Notes: generated from the sequence alone by a model not told the origin. A stretch of DNA of 64,000 nucleotides from Paraburkholderia caballeronis (GCF_900104845.1 NZ_FNSR01000001.1:2728001-2792000); one strand, 5' to 3'; counted from the first letter of the stretch, positions 25,918-35,836 are shown. Numbers and translations: made by a program.

Positions 25918-26065
25918 CGGGCAGGTTCGGGTCCGGGAAGTCGCGTGGCCTGGCTGAAATGAAAAATATTATGACCAGGTTGTGCAATGACGTCGAGCCT
26001 TCCGCTCGGTATCGTGGGCGCTATCGAACCCGTCGTCCGCCTCACGATTATCAGGAATCTGAACC

Positions 26066-26470
26066 ATGCTGATCGATCCCGCCGATTTCCCGTTTGTCTG
26101 GATGCGCATGAACGCGCAACCCATCGACCGCACGACCTACGCATTCGCCGCGTTCGACGCCCTGCTCGCGCGCCGGCGGCCGTTCGTCTTTCTGAACGAC
26201 GAAGGGCTTGGCGACAGCCGGCCCGAACGCTCGCCCGACGAACTGAAAGAGGCGTCGCTGTGGATGAAGCAGCACCGGAGCGACCTGCAAGCCTTCGTCA
26301 AGGCGGCGATTTTCATCGAGCCGGATACGGAAAAGCGTCGGGCGAACGAGCCGTTCACATCGGTCTACGAGCGGTTCTGGGGATATCCGATGCGCATCGT
26401 TGCATCGACCGACGATGCAATCGGTATTGCGCGGCAATTGCTGAACGAAGCGAGCGGGCATTCCGGCTGA
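26066..26470 (+). CDS. Hypothetical protein, possibly SpoIIAA/STAS-like
   Basis: Protein of 134 residues preceded by AGGA nine bases before the ATG. It reads as a small cytoplasmic alpha/beta protein: MLIDPADFPFVWMRM, then a helix FAAFDALLARRRPF, a strand FVFLNDEG, a long helix, a strand AAIFIEP and a final strand MRIVASTDD. This strand-helix alternation resembles SpoIIAA-like or STAS-like folds, but I find no diagnostic motif. It is divergent from the AraC gene. Function unknown. Confidence 0.65.
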   Translation: MLIDPADFPFVWMRMNAQPIDRTTYAFAAFDALLARRRPFVFLNDEGLGDSRPERSPDELKEASLWMKQHRSDLQAFVKAAIFIEPDTEKRRANEPFTSVYERFWGYPMRIVASTDDAIGIARQLLNEASGHSG

Positions 26471-26728
26471 GCCGAAGCGCTGAATCGCGGCTCCTCATCC
26501 CGCAACGGGCAAACGGTTTTGCTCGTCCGTTGCGGCGCGCTTCGCCCGTCGTCCGGCGGCCCAACGCCGCGCCAGCAAGCCGCGGTTCGATAAAACAACC
26601 GCCAGCAAGCCCGTCACCCCGCCGTCCCCTGGCACCGCTGGGCTGACGGCGAATGCCGACCGCCCCGAAAGCCGCTCGACAACCCCAACGCACTTTTGCG
26701 CATCACTTCGCGCACCAGGAGATTCGCC

Positions 26729-27736
26729 ATGGACCGGTTCCTGGCCATGCAGGTATTCACGCGCGTCGTCGACGCCAGCAGTTTCACGCGCGCCGCGGAA
26801 GCGCTCGACATGCCGCGCGGCTCCGTCACGACGACCATCCAGCACCTCGAAGCCTGGCTCGGCGTGCGGCTGATGAACCGCAGCACGCGGCGGCTGTCGC
26901 TGACGCCGGACGGCGCGGCGTATTACGAGCGATGCGTGCGCATTCTCGCGGACATCGAGGAAACCGAAGCGAATTTTCAGAGCGGCAGCGGATCGCCTCG
27001 CGGCAAGCTGCGGATCGCGATGCCCGGCTCGATCGGCAGGCTGCTCGTCATTCCTTCGCTATCCGCGTTCCATGCGCGTTATCCGGACCTCGACGTCCAG
27101 CTCGACCTGACCGAACGCGCGGTGGACCTGCTGCAGGAAGGCGTGGATTGCGCGGTGCGCGTCGGCGCGTTGAAGGATTCGTCGCTGGTCGGCCGCCGCC
27201 TTGGCCTGCTCGACGGCGTCACCTGCGCGTCGCCCGATTATCTGAAGCGCGAAGGTTGCCCGCGCGCGCTCGACGATCTCGCGCATCACTATTGCGTCGG
27301 TTATTGCCCGCACCGCGGCGCACGTGCGCCCAGTCTGTCGTTCCTGGTCCGCCGCGAAGAAGTCGAGGTCAAGATGAACGACAGCCTGTCGGTCAACGAT
27401 TCGGACGCTTATGTCGCGTGCGGACTCGAAGGGTTCGGCATCATTCAGCCGCCTCGCGTCGTGGCGCTGGGCCATCTGCGCACCGGCGCGCTCGTCGAAG
27501 TGCTGCCGGAGCTTCGGCCGGTGCCTGCGCCGGTTTCGATCGTTTATTTGCGCGGCAGGCATCTGCCGCCGAAGGTGCGGGTTTTCGTGGACTGGATCGC
27601 GGATCTGTTCGAGCGGTGTCCGCTGTTGAACGGTCGCACGGGCCTCGAAAAAACCGTCCGCCCTGCAACCGCGCTCGATGAACGCGAACGTGAATCGCGG
27701 ATCGATACGCCGGCGGCCAGCGAACTGTTCGTTTGA
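26729..27736 (+). CDS. LysR family transcriptional regulator
   Basis: Protein of 335 residues from ATG 26729 (MDRFLAMQVFTRVVDASSF), with AGGAG upstream; an extension to 26696 lacks such a site. The N-terminal winged helix (FTRAAEALDMPRGSVTTTIQ HLE) and a type-2 periplasmic-binding-like effector domain (from about residue 90) are complete. The C-terminal 30 residues are an extra charged tail beyond the usual length of about 300. No divergent target gene is adjacent, so the regulon is unknown. Confidence 0.9.
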   Translation: MDRFLAMQVFTRVVDASSFTRAAEALDMPRGSVTTTIQHLEAWLGVRLMNRSTRRLSLTPDGAAYYERCVRILADIEETEANFQSGSGSPRGKLRIAMPGSIGRLLVIPSLSAFHARYPDLDVQLDLTERAVDLLQEGVDCAVRVGALKDSSLVGRRLGLLDGVTCASPDYLKREGCPRALDDLAHHYCVGYCPHRGARAPSLSFLVRREEVEVKMNDSLSVNDSDAYVACGLEGFGIIQPPRVVALGHLRTGALVEVLPELRPVPAPVSIVYLRGRHLPPKVRVFVDWIADLFERCPLLNGRTGLEKTVRPATALDERERESRIDTPAASELFV

Positions 27737-27814
27737 GCGATCGACGCATAGGGCAATCACACTGATCCGAGGCGATCGCTGCCGCCCGCTCTCATCGCCC
27801 GTCGCATCGAGCGA

Positions 27815-28684
27815 CTAGCGGATTCCCAGTCCAGGCTCGTTTTCGAAAGACTCCGCGAGATAGTCCATCACGGCGCGCACGGTGGTCGAGCGTTTCAGGT
27901 CGCGATGAGTCACGAGCCAGATATCCCGCGAAAAGCCGCTTTCCCCGTGATCCAGCCTGACCAGATCGGCATGCGCATCCCCGAGGAAGCAGGGCAAGCC
28001 CGCCACCCCGGCGCCTGAACGGACCGCAACGAGGTGGCTGCCGATATCGCTGAGTTCGCAGCCGACCGCGCGTCCGCCCGCCATCCCAAGCAGCCAGTGC
28101 TGCTGCGGCATGCTGGCGAACCGCTCGTCGTACGCGATGAAGCGCCAATGATCGGGCGTCGCGAGCACCGGGTAGTCGCGGCTCGCATACAACGCAAACG
28201 GCATGCGGCCAATACGGCGCGCAACGTTGCTGGCGTCGGTCGGCCGCGCATGGCGCAGCGCGATGTCGGCCTCGCCGCGACTCAACGAAATCTGCCGCGC
28301 CTCCGCCGTCACCGACAGTTGAATACCCGGATACCGGGCCTGGAAATCGGCCATGCGCGGCGCCAGAAAAAACGACGTCAACACCGGCGACGCACTGAGC
28401 GTCACCCGGCCGAGCAGCGTGGTCTGACGCGCCTGACTCTGGCGCTCGATCGCGAACGCAGCCCCCTCCATCAGCCTGGCCTGTTCAAAGACCTGCATGC
28501 CGGCGGCCGTGATCCTGCACGAACGAGGCAGCCGCTCGACCAGCGGCACGTTCAGTTCCGCCTCCAGCGCCGCGACTCGCCGGCTCACCGTGGCATGGTC
28601 CACGTGCAGCGCCCGCGCCGCGCCGGACAGCGTGCCCGCGCGCGCTACGGCAAGGAAGTGCCGGAGATTTTCCCAGTCCGCCAT
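27815..28684 (-). CDS. LysR family transcriptional regulator divergent from MFS pump
   Basis: Protein of 289 residues. The N-terminal HTH (LSGAARALHVDHATVSRRVA) is followed by a LysR substrate domain of normal length. It is divergent from the MFS transporter, with 100 bp between start codons, the usual arrangement for a LysR regulator and its target. A T-N11-A-type site would be expected in that gap. The effector is unknown; by context it may be a substrate of the pump. Confidence 0.9.
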   Translation of the reverse strand: MADWENLRHFLAVARAGTLSGAARALHVDHATVSRRVAALEAELNVPLVERLPRSCRITAAGMQVFEQARLMEGAAFAIERQSQARQTTLLGRVTLSASPVLTSFFLAPRMADFQARYPGIQLSVTAEARQISLSRGEADIALRHARPTDASNVARRIGRMPFALYASRDYPVLATPDHWRFIAYDERFASMPQQHWLLGMAGGRAVGCELSDIGSHLVAVRSGAGVAGLPCFLGDAHADLVRLDHGESGFSRDIWLVTHRDLKRSTTVRAVMDYLAESFENEPGLGIR

Positions 28685-28784
28685 CTGTGCATTTTCTCAA
28701 CGATGATGTGCGATCTTACGGAATTTACGCGTATCACGCGCCGCTCCACCATCGAGGTTGTTCGTGCTTGAGGAATGGAGCGAT

Positions 28785-30230
28785 ATGAAGATGCGACGGG
28801 TTTCGCCGCAAGGCACCCTGGTGGCCGCGGCATTCGGGTTTGTCGTCGTGCTGCTCGATGTCAGCGTGGTCAACGTGGCGCTCGATGCGCTGCGCCGGCA
28901 ATTCGGCACCGAGGTAGCGGGCCTGCAATGGGTGGTTAACGCATACACGCTGGTCTTCGCGGCGCTGCTGCTGAGCAGCGGCGCATTGGGCGACCGCCTG
29001 GGTCCGCGCAGAATGTTTCTCTGCGGCCTTGCGCTGTTCACGCTGGCGTCCGCCGCGTGCGGCGGGGCTGCGAGCCTGCGCGTGCTGGTGGCGGCGAGGC
29101 TGTTGCAGGGCATCGGTGCGGCGCTGCTGGTGCCGAATTCGCTCGCGATGCTACAGCGCGCGTTCCCCGACAAGGAACGACGCAGCCGCGCCGTCGGCTG
29201 GTGGGGGGCGATCGGCGGCATTTCGCTGGCGGCCGGCCCGGTAGTGGGCGGCGCGCTGGTCACGCAGTGGGGCTGGCGCAGCATCTTCCTGATCAACCTG
29301 CCCATTGGCTTCGTGGGCATGGGGCTGACCTTGCGTTACGTCCAGACCGACGGCCCAGGCCATGATCGCAGCCTTGACTGGCCCGGGCAGCTCGCAGCGA
29401 TTCTTTCCCTGGGCGCGCTGACGGCAACGCTCGCGGAAGCCGGCCGCGTCGGGTGGACCAGCGCGTGGGTGACGGGAGGATGGGCACTGACGGTCGCGTG
29501 CGTCGCGGCATTCGTCTGGATCGAGTCGCGCGGTCGCTCGCCGATGCTGCCGCTGGAGCTGTTCCGCGCGCCCGGCCTCGCGATTGCGTCGTTATGCGGC
29601 GTCATCGTGAACTTCGCATACTACGGGTTGATCTTCGTTTTCAGCCTGTTTTTCCAGATCCAGCAGCACCTGTCGCCGCAACTGACCGGTCTCGCCTTCT
29701 TGCCGATGACCGTCGTACTGGTCGCCGTCAACGTGCTGGCGGGCCGGATGATCTCTCGAATCGGCGCGCGGCGATTGATGACGTGCGGCCTCGCGGCCGC
29801 GGCTTTCGGTTATCTGTTGCTGCTGCCGGTCCGCGCGGACGGCGCTTATGCGTGGCTCGTCGCGCCAATGCTGCTGGCGGCGAGCGGTATCGCCCTGATC
29901 GTGCCGACCATGACCAACGTCACGCTATCGTCGGTGGATGCCACGCGCGCGGGGATCGCTTCCGGCGTGCTCAACGCGGCGCGCCAGGTCGGCGGACTGC
30001 TGGGCGTCGCGGTGTTCGGTTATCTGGTGCGCAACACGGACAACCGTGCGTTCATGGCAGGCATGCATCGATCCATCGGCCTCGCTGTCGCACTGCTCGC
30101 GATGGGCGCGCTACTCTGCGGGTGGCGACTCGGAGCGGACCAGCAGGCGAGCGATGGAATGCCGAAACAATCACGTCGGCTTCGCCCAGCGAAAGCCGCC
30201 ACCCCGCTCGAAGAAACGAACCGCCAATGA
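28785..30230 (+). CDS. MFS transporter, DHA2 family (14-TM drug efflux)
   Basis: Protein of 481 residues from ATG 28785, preceded by GGAG; an upstream TTG at 28758 is less likely. About 14 hydrophobic segments are visible. The motif LDVSVVNVAL in TM1, GALGDRLGPRR (motif A) and the segment ARLLQGIGAALLVPNS (motif B/C region) identify the DHA2 branch of proton-driven multidrug exporters. It sits in the inner membrane. No membrane-fusion or outer-membrane partner is adjacent. Regulation by the divergent LysR gene is likely. The substrate is unknown. Confidence 0.9.
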   Translation: MKMRRVSPQGTLVAAAFGFVVVLLDVSVVNVALDALRRQFGTEVAGLQWVVNAYTLVFAALLLSSGALGDRLGPRRMFLCGLALFTLASAACGGAASLRVLVAARLLQGIGAALLVPNSLAMLQRAFPDKERRSRAVGWWGAIGGISLAAGPVVGGALVTQWGWRSIFLINLPIGFVGMGLTLRYVQTDGPGHDRSLDWPGQLAAILSLGALTATLAEAGRVGWTSAWVTGGWALTVACVAAFVWIESRGRSPMLPLELFRAPGLAIASLCGVIVNFAYYGLIFVFSLFFQIQQHLSPQLTGLAFLPMTVVLVAVNVLAGRMISRIGARRLMTCGLAAAAFGYLLLLPVRADGAYAWLVAPMLLAASGIALIVPTMTNVTLSSVDATRAGIASGVLNAARQVGGLLGVAVFGYLVRNTDNRAFMAGMHRSIGLAVALLAMGALLCGWRLGADQQASDGMPKQSRRLRPAKAATPLEETNRQ

Positions 30231-30662
30231 CGATCGGGGAGTTTTGAATCCGCTGCCGATGGACGTGAACCGAATGGCCAGGACAGGCCGCGGATTCAAC
30301 CGGCCACCCACCCGCTCCATTGACATCGACAGACCCGCATGTCAAAGTGGCCCAGCCCCGTCGAACCAGACGGTCAACCTGAATACGTCCTCCATGTCCC
30401 AGGCCACACACCGCGTAATCGCCACCGCCGCAGCATCGCCGGCGGCCGCTCGCCCGTGTGCGCCCGCGTTCTCCGCCGCCACGCCGACGATCCGCATCGT
30501 CGGCGGCGTCGCGCCTCCTCCGCCGGCCGCATTCGTCCAGGACTAGTTCGGTCCATCCGGCGGTTTCCGCGCGTCACCTGCCTGCCCTTGATCGTTACGG
30601 ATCACGGATGCTCGCGCATCCGCGCGGAAGCCTGTTCGTTTCTTCGACAGGTAATCGACATC
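30231..30662. other. Intergenic stretch between MFS and EamA genes
   Basis: About 430 bp with no supported gene. A short frame ending at 30546 (VGGVAPPPPAAF near its end) has no ribosome-binding site and no recognisable pattern. The promoter of the EamA gene must lie here. Confidence 0.4.
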
Positions 30663-31532
30663 ATGTTCTTTTTCAGAACGGGCTGGGCTTCGCGCAGCTC
30701 GACGACTCTTTTCGTGCTGCTCTGGAGCAGCGGAGCGATATTCACCTCGTGGGGGCTCGCTTATGCGTCGCCGCTGGCGTTTCTCGTGATGCGCTTCGCG
30801 CTGGCGTTGCTGATCATGCTCGGCGTCGGCATGCGCCGGCGACGATGGCTGCCGGCCAGCGGCACGCGGCTTCGGGTCGGCGCGTCCGGCGCGCTGATGG
30901 TCGGCGGCTATTCGATCAACTACTTCATGGCCCTCGCGCACGGCGTCAATCCCGGCGTGATCGGCGTCGTGCTCGGCGTGCAGCCGGTCTTGACGCTTCT
31001 GCTGCTGGAGCGGCGGTTTTCGTATCGCCGCGCGCTGGGCCTCGTCGCGGCGCTGGCCGGACTCGTGCTGGTACTGCCCGGCAGCTTCGACCCAACCCAC
31101 CTACTCGGCGCCGGCACCGGCTTCGCACTGGGCGCATTGCTCTGCATCACCTTCGGGGCGATCCTGCAAAGAGGCATACGGCAGGCGCCGGCGGACGTGC
31201 TGCCATTGCAATACGGCATCGCGCTGCTGATGTGCGTCGTGTGCGCGATGTTCCAGCCGTTCACGTTCGAGTGGAACTGGAATTTTATCTGGCCGCTGCT
31301 GTGGCTGGCGATCGTCATATCGGTCGTCGCGCAACTGCTGCTCTACGAGCTGATCCGGCATGGCAATCTGGTCAACGTCACCAGCCTGTTTTATCTCGTC
31401 CCGGTGGTCACCGCGTTGATGGATTATGTGTTCCTCGGCCATCGGCTGACCGGGTCGGCGCTGGCGGGAACGGCGGTCATTCTGGTCGCGCTGATATCGG
31501 TGTTGGCGAAGCCGAAGCCGGCAGCGGACTGA
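30663..31532 (+). CDS. EamA/DMT family transporter
   Basis: Protein of 289 residues with ten predicted membrane helices arranged as two EamA repeats (about residues 15-140 and 155-280). Typical DMT segments are LLWSSGAIFTSWGLAYASP and the second-repeat LFYLVPVVTALMDYVFLG. Members export amino acids or metabolites, or are of unknown substrate. The chosen ATG at 30663 starts directly before the first helix; the longer upstream frame has no plausible signal. A strong hairpin terminator follows. Confidence 0.87.
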   Translation: MFFFRTGWASRSSTTLFVLLWSSGAIFTSWGLAYASPLAFLVMRFALALLIMLGVGMRRRRWLPASGTRLRVGASGALMVGGYSINYFMALAHGVNPGVIGVVLGVQPVLTLLLLERRFSYRRALGLVAALAGLVLVLPGSFDPTHLLGAGTGFALGALLCITFGAILQRGIRQAPADVLPLQYGIALLMCVVCAMFQPFTFEWNWNFIWPLLWLAIVISVVAQLLLYELIRHGNLVNVTSLFYLVPVVTALMDYVFLGHRLTGSALAGTAVILVALISVLAKPKPAAD

Positions 31533-31552
31533 GCGATACCGGGGCCGTTTAG

Positions 31553-31590
31553 CTAAAAGGCCCGAACCGGCGTCGTGCCGGTTCGGGCTT
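31553..31590 (-). terminator. Terminator of the TonB receptor gene (probably bidirectional)
   Basis: GCCCGAACCGGC and GCCGGTTCGGGC form a 12-bp stem with a five-base loop. On the minus strand it is followed by CTTTT, so it ends the receptor gene; it can also stop EamA transcription from the other side. Confidence 0.78.
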
Positions 31591-31635
31591 GCCGCATGGC
31601 GCGGACACATTCGGCCGCCGACCCGCTACTGCTAC

Positions 31636-34131
31636 TTACTGCATCGCATATCGCAGCGTGAACAACACCTGCCGCGGGTTGCCGTAGAACGCGCTCCCGG
31701 TCCCCTCTATCGACGCGAAATAACGACGATCGAACAGATTGGTCACGTTGACCGCCGCCGACAACTGCCGGTTGACCTGATAACCGAATCGCAGATCGAC
31801 CGTGGCGAACCCTCCCTGCCTGAGCGTGCCGGTGCCGTCGGTCGCCGAGATGCCGCTCGAAACGTAGGCGCCACCGCCGACGCTGAACGGATGCAGCCTG
31901 CCCGGCAACTGATAGTGGGTCCACAGCTTGAACAGATGCTTCGGCGCGATGCTCGAAAAACCGATGCCGGTCGGATTCGTGCTGTTGTCGAGATACTCGG
32001 TCTGCGTATAGGTATAGCCGCCGAACACGGACCAGTCGTTCGTGAGCTGCCCGGTGGCCGTCGCCTCGAAACCCTTGCTGCGGGCCTTGCCGGCGGCGAT
32101 CGAAAACCCTTCGCCGGGGAAGCGCGGATCGGACAGCGCCCGGTTCTTTTCGGTGAGCTGGAACAGCGCCAGCGCGGTGTTCAGCTTGCCGCCGAAATAC
32201 TCCCCTTTCACGCCGACTTCGTACTGCTCGCCCTCCAGCGGCTTGAGCAGGTTGCCGCTCATGTCGTACGTGCTCTGCGGCTGGAAGATGCTCGTGTACC
32301 TCGCGTACACCGAATAGTTGTTGTTGATGTCGTAGATGAGGCCGGCATACGGCGTCACCCGTCCCGAGACGTCGTTATGCCTGCCCGGATCGCCCCAATA
32401 GTTCGCGTCGGGGTTCGGCGTGAAGTTCGAGTTCCACCAGCTCACGCGCGCGCCGACGACGAGCGTCAGCGGGTCGGCCAGACTGATCCGCGCGTTGCCG
32501 TAAAGGCCGTACTCGTTGCTCGTGGTCGTTTCGTCCGACACCGGGCCGTCGAAGGAAGGCTCGGGCAGGTTCGAAAAGACATTCGCGGGGGAACTGCAGA
32601 ACGGGTTGTCGGCGGAGCAATAGTCGTTCACGACACGCAGGTTTTCGTGCCGCCAGCTCGCGCCCACGGTCAGTTGATGGGTGCGCCCCAGCAGCCGCAC
32701 CGGACCGCTCAGCACGGCATCCAGCGACTCCTGGTCGTCCGACTGATGCCACTTCGTGCTCGACGCGGTTCCGTCGTTGGTGGCGGGATCGAGCGGGCCG
32801 CCGACCGTTCCGTTCAGCACGTCATCGCGGCTGCCCAGGTAGTTGAACGCCAGCCGCGCATTCCAGCCGCCCGCCAGCTTCTGGTCCAGTTCCGCGAAGG
32901 CGGTCGTGTTGAAATAGGTGTTGTCGTTCCACGGCGCGCCCAGATAGGTCGAGCGCGGGAAATCCGGCAGCGTGTAATTCGAATACGACGGCAGCCCCGT
33001 CCACATCGCCTTCTGGTCCATTTCGCTGAAACTCGCGCCGACCCGCAGCAGCGTGTCGCGCGTCAGGTCCGCTTCGAGCGTGCCGTACAGCAGCTTGTCG
33101 TGCCGCCACGTGCTGTCCTGCATCAGATGCTGGGTCTGCACGTCGCCGACCACCCGGCCGCGCAGCGTGCCGGCTTGATTGAGCGGGCCGCCGACGTCGA
33201 GCATCCCGCCGAAGTCGCTATACGTGCCGCCGAACAGCTCGGCATTCGCGCTGAACGTGGACGGCGCGCGCTTCCTGACCAGATTGACCGCGCCGCCCTC
33301 GCTGCCGAAGCCGTTCAGAAAACCGTCGGGACCGCGCAGCACTTCCACGCGGTCGAACATCGCGAGATTCGGCGCGACGGACGTGAGGTTCTGCACCGTC
33401 GGCACGCCGTCGAGCAGCCACGACGTGACCGGAAACCCGCGCGAATAGAACGTCGTGCGCTCCGAGTCGTCCTGCGCGATGCTGATGCCCGGCGTCGCGC
33501 GCATCGCGTCGTTCAGCGTCTGCATGTTCTGCTGCTGGATCTGCTGCTGGGATACGACCGTGACCGACTGCGGAAGCTCGCGCTGCGAAACCGGGAACTT
33601 CGAGCCGACCGTCGTCGCCGGATTGACCGAAGCGGCTGCGCGATCGCGTCCGGCGGTGACGGCGACCGGCGCCAGCGTCTGCTCGCCCGCGACCGTCGCC
33701 GAAGCGGACGGCTGCGCCACGCGGCGCAGCGACCAGCCGTTGCCCTTGTCTTCCGGCGCGTAGCCGGTGCCGTTCAGCAACGCGTCGAACCCTTCCTGCA
33801 CCGAATAACGGCCCGACAGCCCCAGGCTGCGGATGCCTTCGAGCGCGGACGGATCGAACGACAGCGGCACGTGCGCCTGCGCGGCGAACTGCGCGAGCAC
33901 GTCGCCGAGCGGCCCCGGTGCAATCGCGTACGACGCCCGGCCGCTCGTGCCCGCCGGCTGCGCGTGCGCCGCGCCTGCCGGCAGCAGCGCGGCGAGCGTG
34001 GTCGCCAGCAGCGCCGACCGCATCGCGACGCCCGCCGTCCTGCGCCATCCGGGCGTCGCCGACGGCTCCGATGAACGGCGCGCCGAACGCGTACGGTTAC
34101 GGCGGACGGTGCTGGGCCGGATCGAGGTCAT
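31636..34131 (-). CDS. TonB-dependent siderophore receptor with signalling (STN) domain
   Basis: Protein of 831 residues from ATG 34131, with AAAGGAAAA upstream. A long signal peptide ends near AHAQP. The STN/secretin-like signalling domain follows (about residues 60-125, with APGPLGDVLAQFAAQAHVPL). Then comes a TonB box region (LAPVAVTA), the plug domain (residues 165-275, with RGPDGFLNGFG) and a 22-strand barrel ending in FTLRYAMQ. The STN domain shows that it relays ligand binding to the FecR protein encoded just upstream. It is the third gene of a fecI-fecR-receptor set. The siderophore is not identified. Confidence 0.92.
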   Translation of the reverse strand: MTSIRPSTVRRNRTRSARRSSEPSATPGWRRTAGVAMRSALLATTLAALLPAGAAHAQPAGTSGRASYAIAPGPLGDVLAQFAAQAHVPLSFDPSALEGIRSLGLSGRYSVQEGFDALLNGTGYAPEDKGNGWSLRRVAQPSASATVAGEQTLAPVAVTAGRDRAAASVNPATTVGSKFPVSQRELPQSVTVVSQQQIQQQNMQTLNDAMRATPGISIAQDDSERTTFYSRGFPVTSWLLDGVPTVQNLTSVAPNLAMFDRVEVLRGPDGFLNGFGSEGGAVNLVRKRAPSTFSANAELFGGTYSDFGGMLDVGGPLNQAGTLRGRVVGDVQTQHLMQDSTWRHDKLLYGTLEADLTRDTLLRVGASFSEMDQKAMWTGLPSYSNYTLPDFPRSTYLGAPWNDNTYFNTTAFAELDQKLAGGWNARLAFNYLGSRDDVLNGTVGGPLDPATNDGTASSTKWHQSDDQESLDAVLSGPVRLLGRTHQLTVGASWRHENLRVVNDYCSADNPFCSSPANVFSNLPEPSFDGPVSDETTTSNEYGLYGNARISLADPLTLVVGARVSWWNSNFTPNPDANYWGDPGRHNDVSGRVTPYAGLIYDINNNYSVYARYTSIFQPQSTYDMSGNLLKPLEGEQYEVGVKGEYFGGKLNTALALFQLTEKNRALSDPRFPGEGFSIAAGKARSKGFEATATGQLTNDWSVFGGYTYTQTEYLDNSTNPTGIGFSSIAPKHLFKLWTHYQLPGRLHPFSVGGGAYVSSGISATDGTGTLRQGGFATVDLRFGYQVNRQLSAAVNVTNLFDRRYFASIEGTGSAFYGNPRQVLFTLRYAMQ

Positions 34132-34264
34132 GCTGGTTTTCCTTTCGTCAGTGAGCGTGCGTGAAAGCGTGTGGACAGGGCGCGGTTTGCGCGCCTCTAT
34201 CCGGTACACCGGACGAAACGGAAAAAGGTGTCATGCGGGCCGCCGCTTCTTGGCGGCATGTGGT

Positions 34265-35254
34265 TCAGCGCGGTTCGACGGTAATCCAGTACGGAGTCAG
34301 CGACGCGAGCCTGACCGGCAGCGTCCTGGTGAGCAGCACGAGGCTCGCGTCGGTGTCGTCGACCGGGAAGGCCCCGGACACGCGCAGGTCGGCCACGGCG
34401 GGATCGCAGCGCAGCACGCCGCTCCGGTAGCGGGCCAGTTCGCCGATCAGATCGGCGAGCCGCACGTGCCGCGCGACGAACATCCCCTGCTCCCACGACG
34501 ACGCGGACGGATCGGCGGCTCGCACCGCGGATACGTCGGTCTCGCGGAAATCGGCTTCATCGCCGGCGCGAAGCAGTTGCCGATCGGACGACCGGGCCGG
34601 GCGGATCGCCACCGTGCCGTCGAAAACGGCTACGCGCGTCGCCTCGCCGTCGACGCGCACGGTGAAGCGCGTGCCGAGCGCCTGCGCAATACCTTGGGCG
34701 GTCTGGACGACGAAAGGCCGATAGCGCGCAGCGGACGGATCGTGTCCGGTCGTCACCAGGATCTCGCCGGCGACGAGCCGCAGCCGGCGCTCGCCGGCGC
34801 TGAACGCGACGTCCACGGCGGTCGCGGTGTTGAGCACGAGTTGCGTGCCGTCCGCCAGTTCGATCCGCTTGCGCTCCCCGGCCGCCGTCCGGCAATCGGC
34901 GGTCCATTCGGACCACGGCATCGCGCGCCACGCGAGCCAGGCCGACGGCGCGCCGATCAGCAGCGCGCCAAGCCCGCGGAGCACCTGCCGGCGCCGGCCG
35001 CGCAGTTGCCGAAGCGCATCGCCGCTGAACGGCGACGGCACCCGTGAGAACGTGGCGAGCACCTGGGTGGCGCGGCTCCATGCGTCCGCATGCGCGGGAC
35101 TCCGGTTGCGCCAGCGCTCCAGTTCGGCGCGCTCGTCCGCCGTCAGTTCGCCCGACTGCATGCGGACCAGCCAGTCGGCCGCCTCGGCGACGACGTCGTC
35201 GGCGAGGCGGCGGGTCCGCGCACGCCGCGTCTGCGGATAAGCGCGATCAGCCAT
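34265..35254 (-). CDS. fecR: FecR-type anti-sigma / signal transducer
   Basis: Protein of 329 residues. The N-terminal cytoplasmic FecR domain (AADWLVRMQSGELTADERA) binds the sigma factor. A membrane helix lies near residues 90-112 (VLRGLGALLIGAPSAWLAW), and the periplasmic FecR domain (DGTQLVLNTATAVDV) contacts the receptor STN domain. It transmits the ligand signal from the outer membrane receptor to the FecI-type sigma factor. It lies 24 bp after fecI and 133 bp before the receptor gene. Motifs and length are normal for the family. Confidence 0.9.
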   Translation of the reverse strand: MADRAYPQTRRARTRRLADDVVAEAADWLVRMQSGELTADERAELERWRNRSPAHADAWSRATQVLATFSRVPSPFSGDALRQLRGRRRQVLRGLGALLIGAPSAWLAWRAMPWSEWTADCRTAAGERKRIELADGTQLVLNTATAVDVAFSAGERRLRLVAGEILVTTGHDPSAARYRPFVVQTAQGIAQALGTRFTVRVDGEATRVAVFDGTVAIRPARSSDRQLLRAGDEADFRETDVSAVRAADPSASSWEQGMFVARHVRLADLIGELARYRSGVLRCDPAVADLRVSGAFPVDDTDASLVLLTRTLPVRLASLTPYWITVEPR

Positions 35255-35278
35255 GACGGCGCGCGCCGGCCGCCGCGC

Positions 35279-35785
35279 TCACAGCGCGACGATGCAGGCC
35301 GCGAAACCAGCGCGCATGTGGCGCTTGACCGTCGCGAGCGAGATGCCGAGCCGGGCCGCGATCTCCGCGTAAGTCAGGCCGTCGAGCTGCGCGAGCAGAA
35401 ACACCTCGCGCGTGGCGGCCCGCATGGTGTCGAGCATCGCGTCGATCCGGCACAGCGATTCGAGGATGAGCTGCCTGACTTCCGGCGACGGCACTTCCGG
35501 CTCGGGCAGATGCGCGATCGTCTCCAGATAGAGGCGCTCGACTTCCTGGCGTCGCCAGTGATCGACGACCAGCCCCTTCGCGATATGCGCGAGCAGCGCG
35601 CGCGGCTCGGTTCGCAGGTCCAGCGCGCGGCGCGACGCGATGATCCGGACGAACGTGTCGTGCGCGAGATCCGCCGCGTCGAACGCGTTGCCGACCCGCT
35701 TGCGCAACCAGCCCTGCAACCAGGGGTGATGGTCGTGGTAGAGGGCGTGCATCTCCTGCTGCACGGGAGGCTGGGCGGCGGTCAT
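35279..35785 (-). CDS. fecI: ECF sigma factor, FecI type
   Basis: Protein of 168 residues from ATG 35785 (MTAAQPPVQQEMHALYHDHH); the frame extends upstream into the Fur box, which argues against the longer start. Region 2 (AADLAHDTFVRIIASR) and region 4 (LDGLTYAEIAARLGISLATVKRH) are present. Iron-starvation sigma factors of this kind are kept inactive by FecR until the cognate siderophore binds the receptor. The gene begins the fecI-fecR-receptor cluster and is preceded by a Fur box, so low iron is needed for expression. Confidence 0.92.
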   Translation of the reverse strand: MTAAQPPVQQEMHALYHDHHPWLQGWLRKRVGNAFDAADLAHDTFVRIIASRRALDLRTEPRALLAHIAKGLVVDHWRRQEVERLYLETIAHLPEPEVPSPEVRQLILESLCRIDAMLDTMRAATREVFLLAQLDGLTYAEIAARLGISLATVKRHMRAGFAACIVAL

Positions 35786-35813
35786 GGGGCAACCTTTCGG
35801 AACTCGGGACGCG

Positions 35814-35836
35814 CAAATAGGAATGATTTGCATTTA
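35814..35836 (-). promoter_or_regulatory. Putative Fur box upstream of fecI
   Basis: Minus-strand sequence AAATGCAAATCATTCCTATTT resembles two overlapping Fur hexamer sets (AATGCAAATCATT core). It lies about 35-50 bp before the fecI ATG. Confidence 0.6.

Noticed and set aside
30394..30546. Short + strand frame starting MSQATHRVIATAAAS
   Set aside because: No ribosome-binding site, low-complexity Ala/Pro content and no recognisable similarity.
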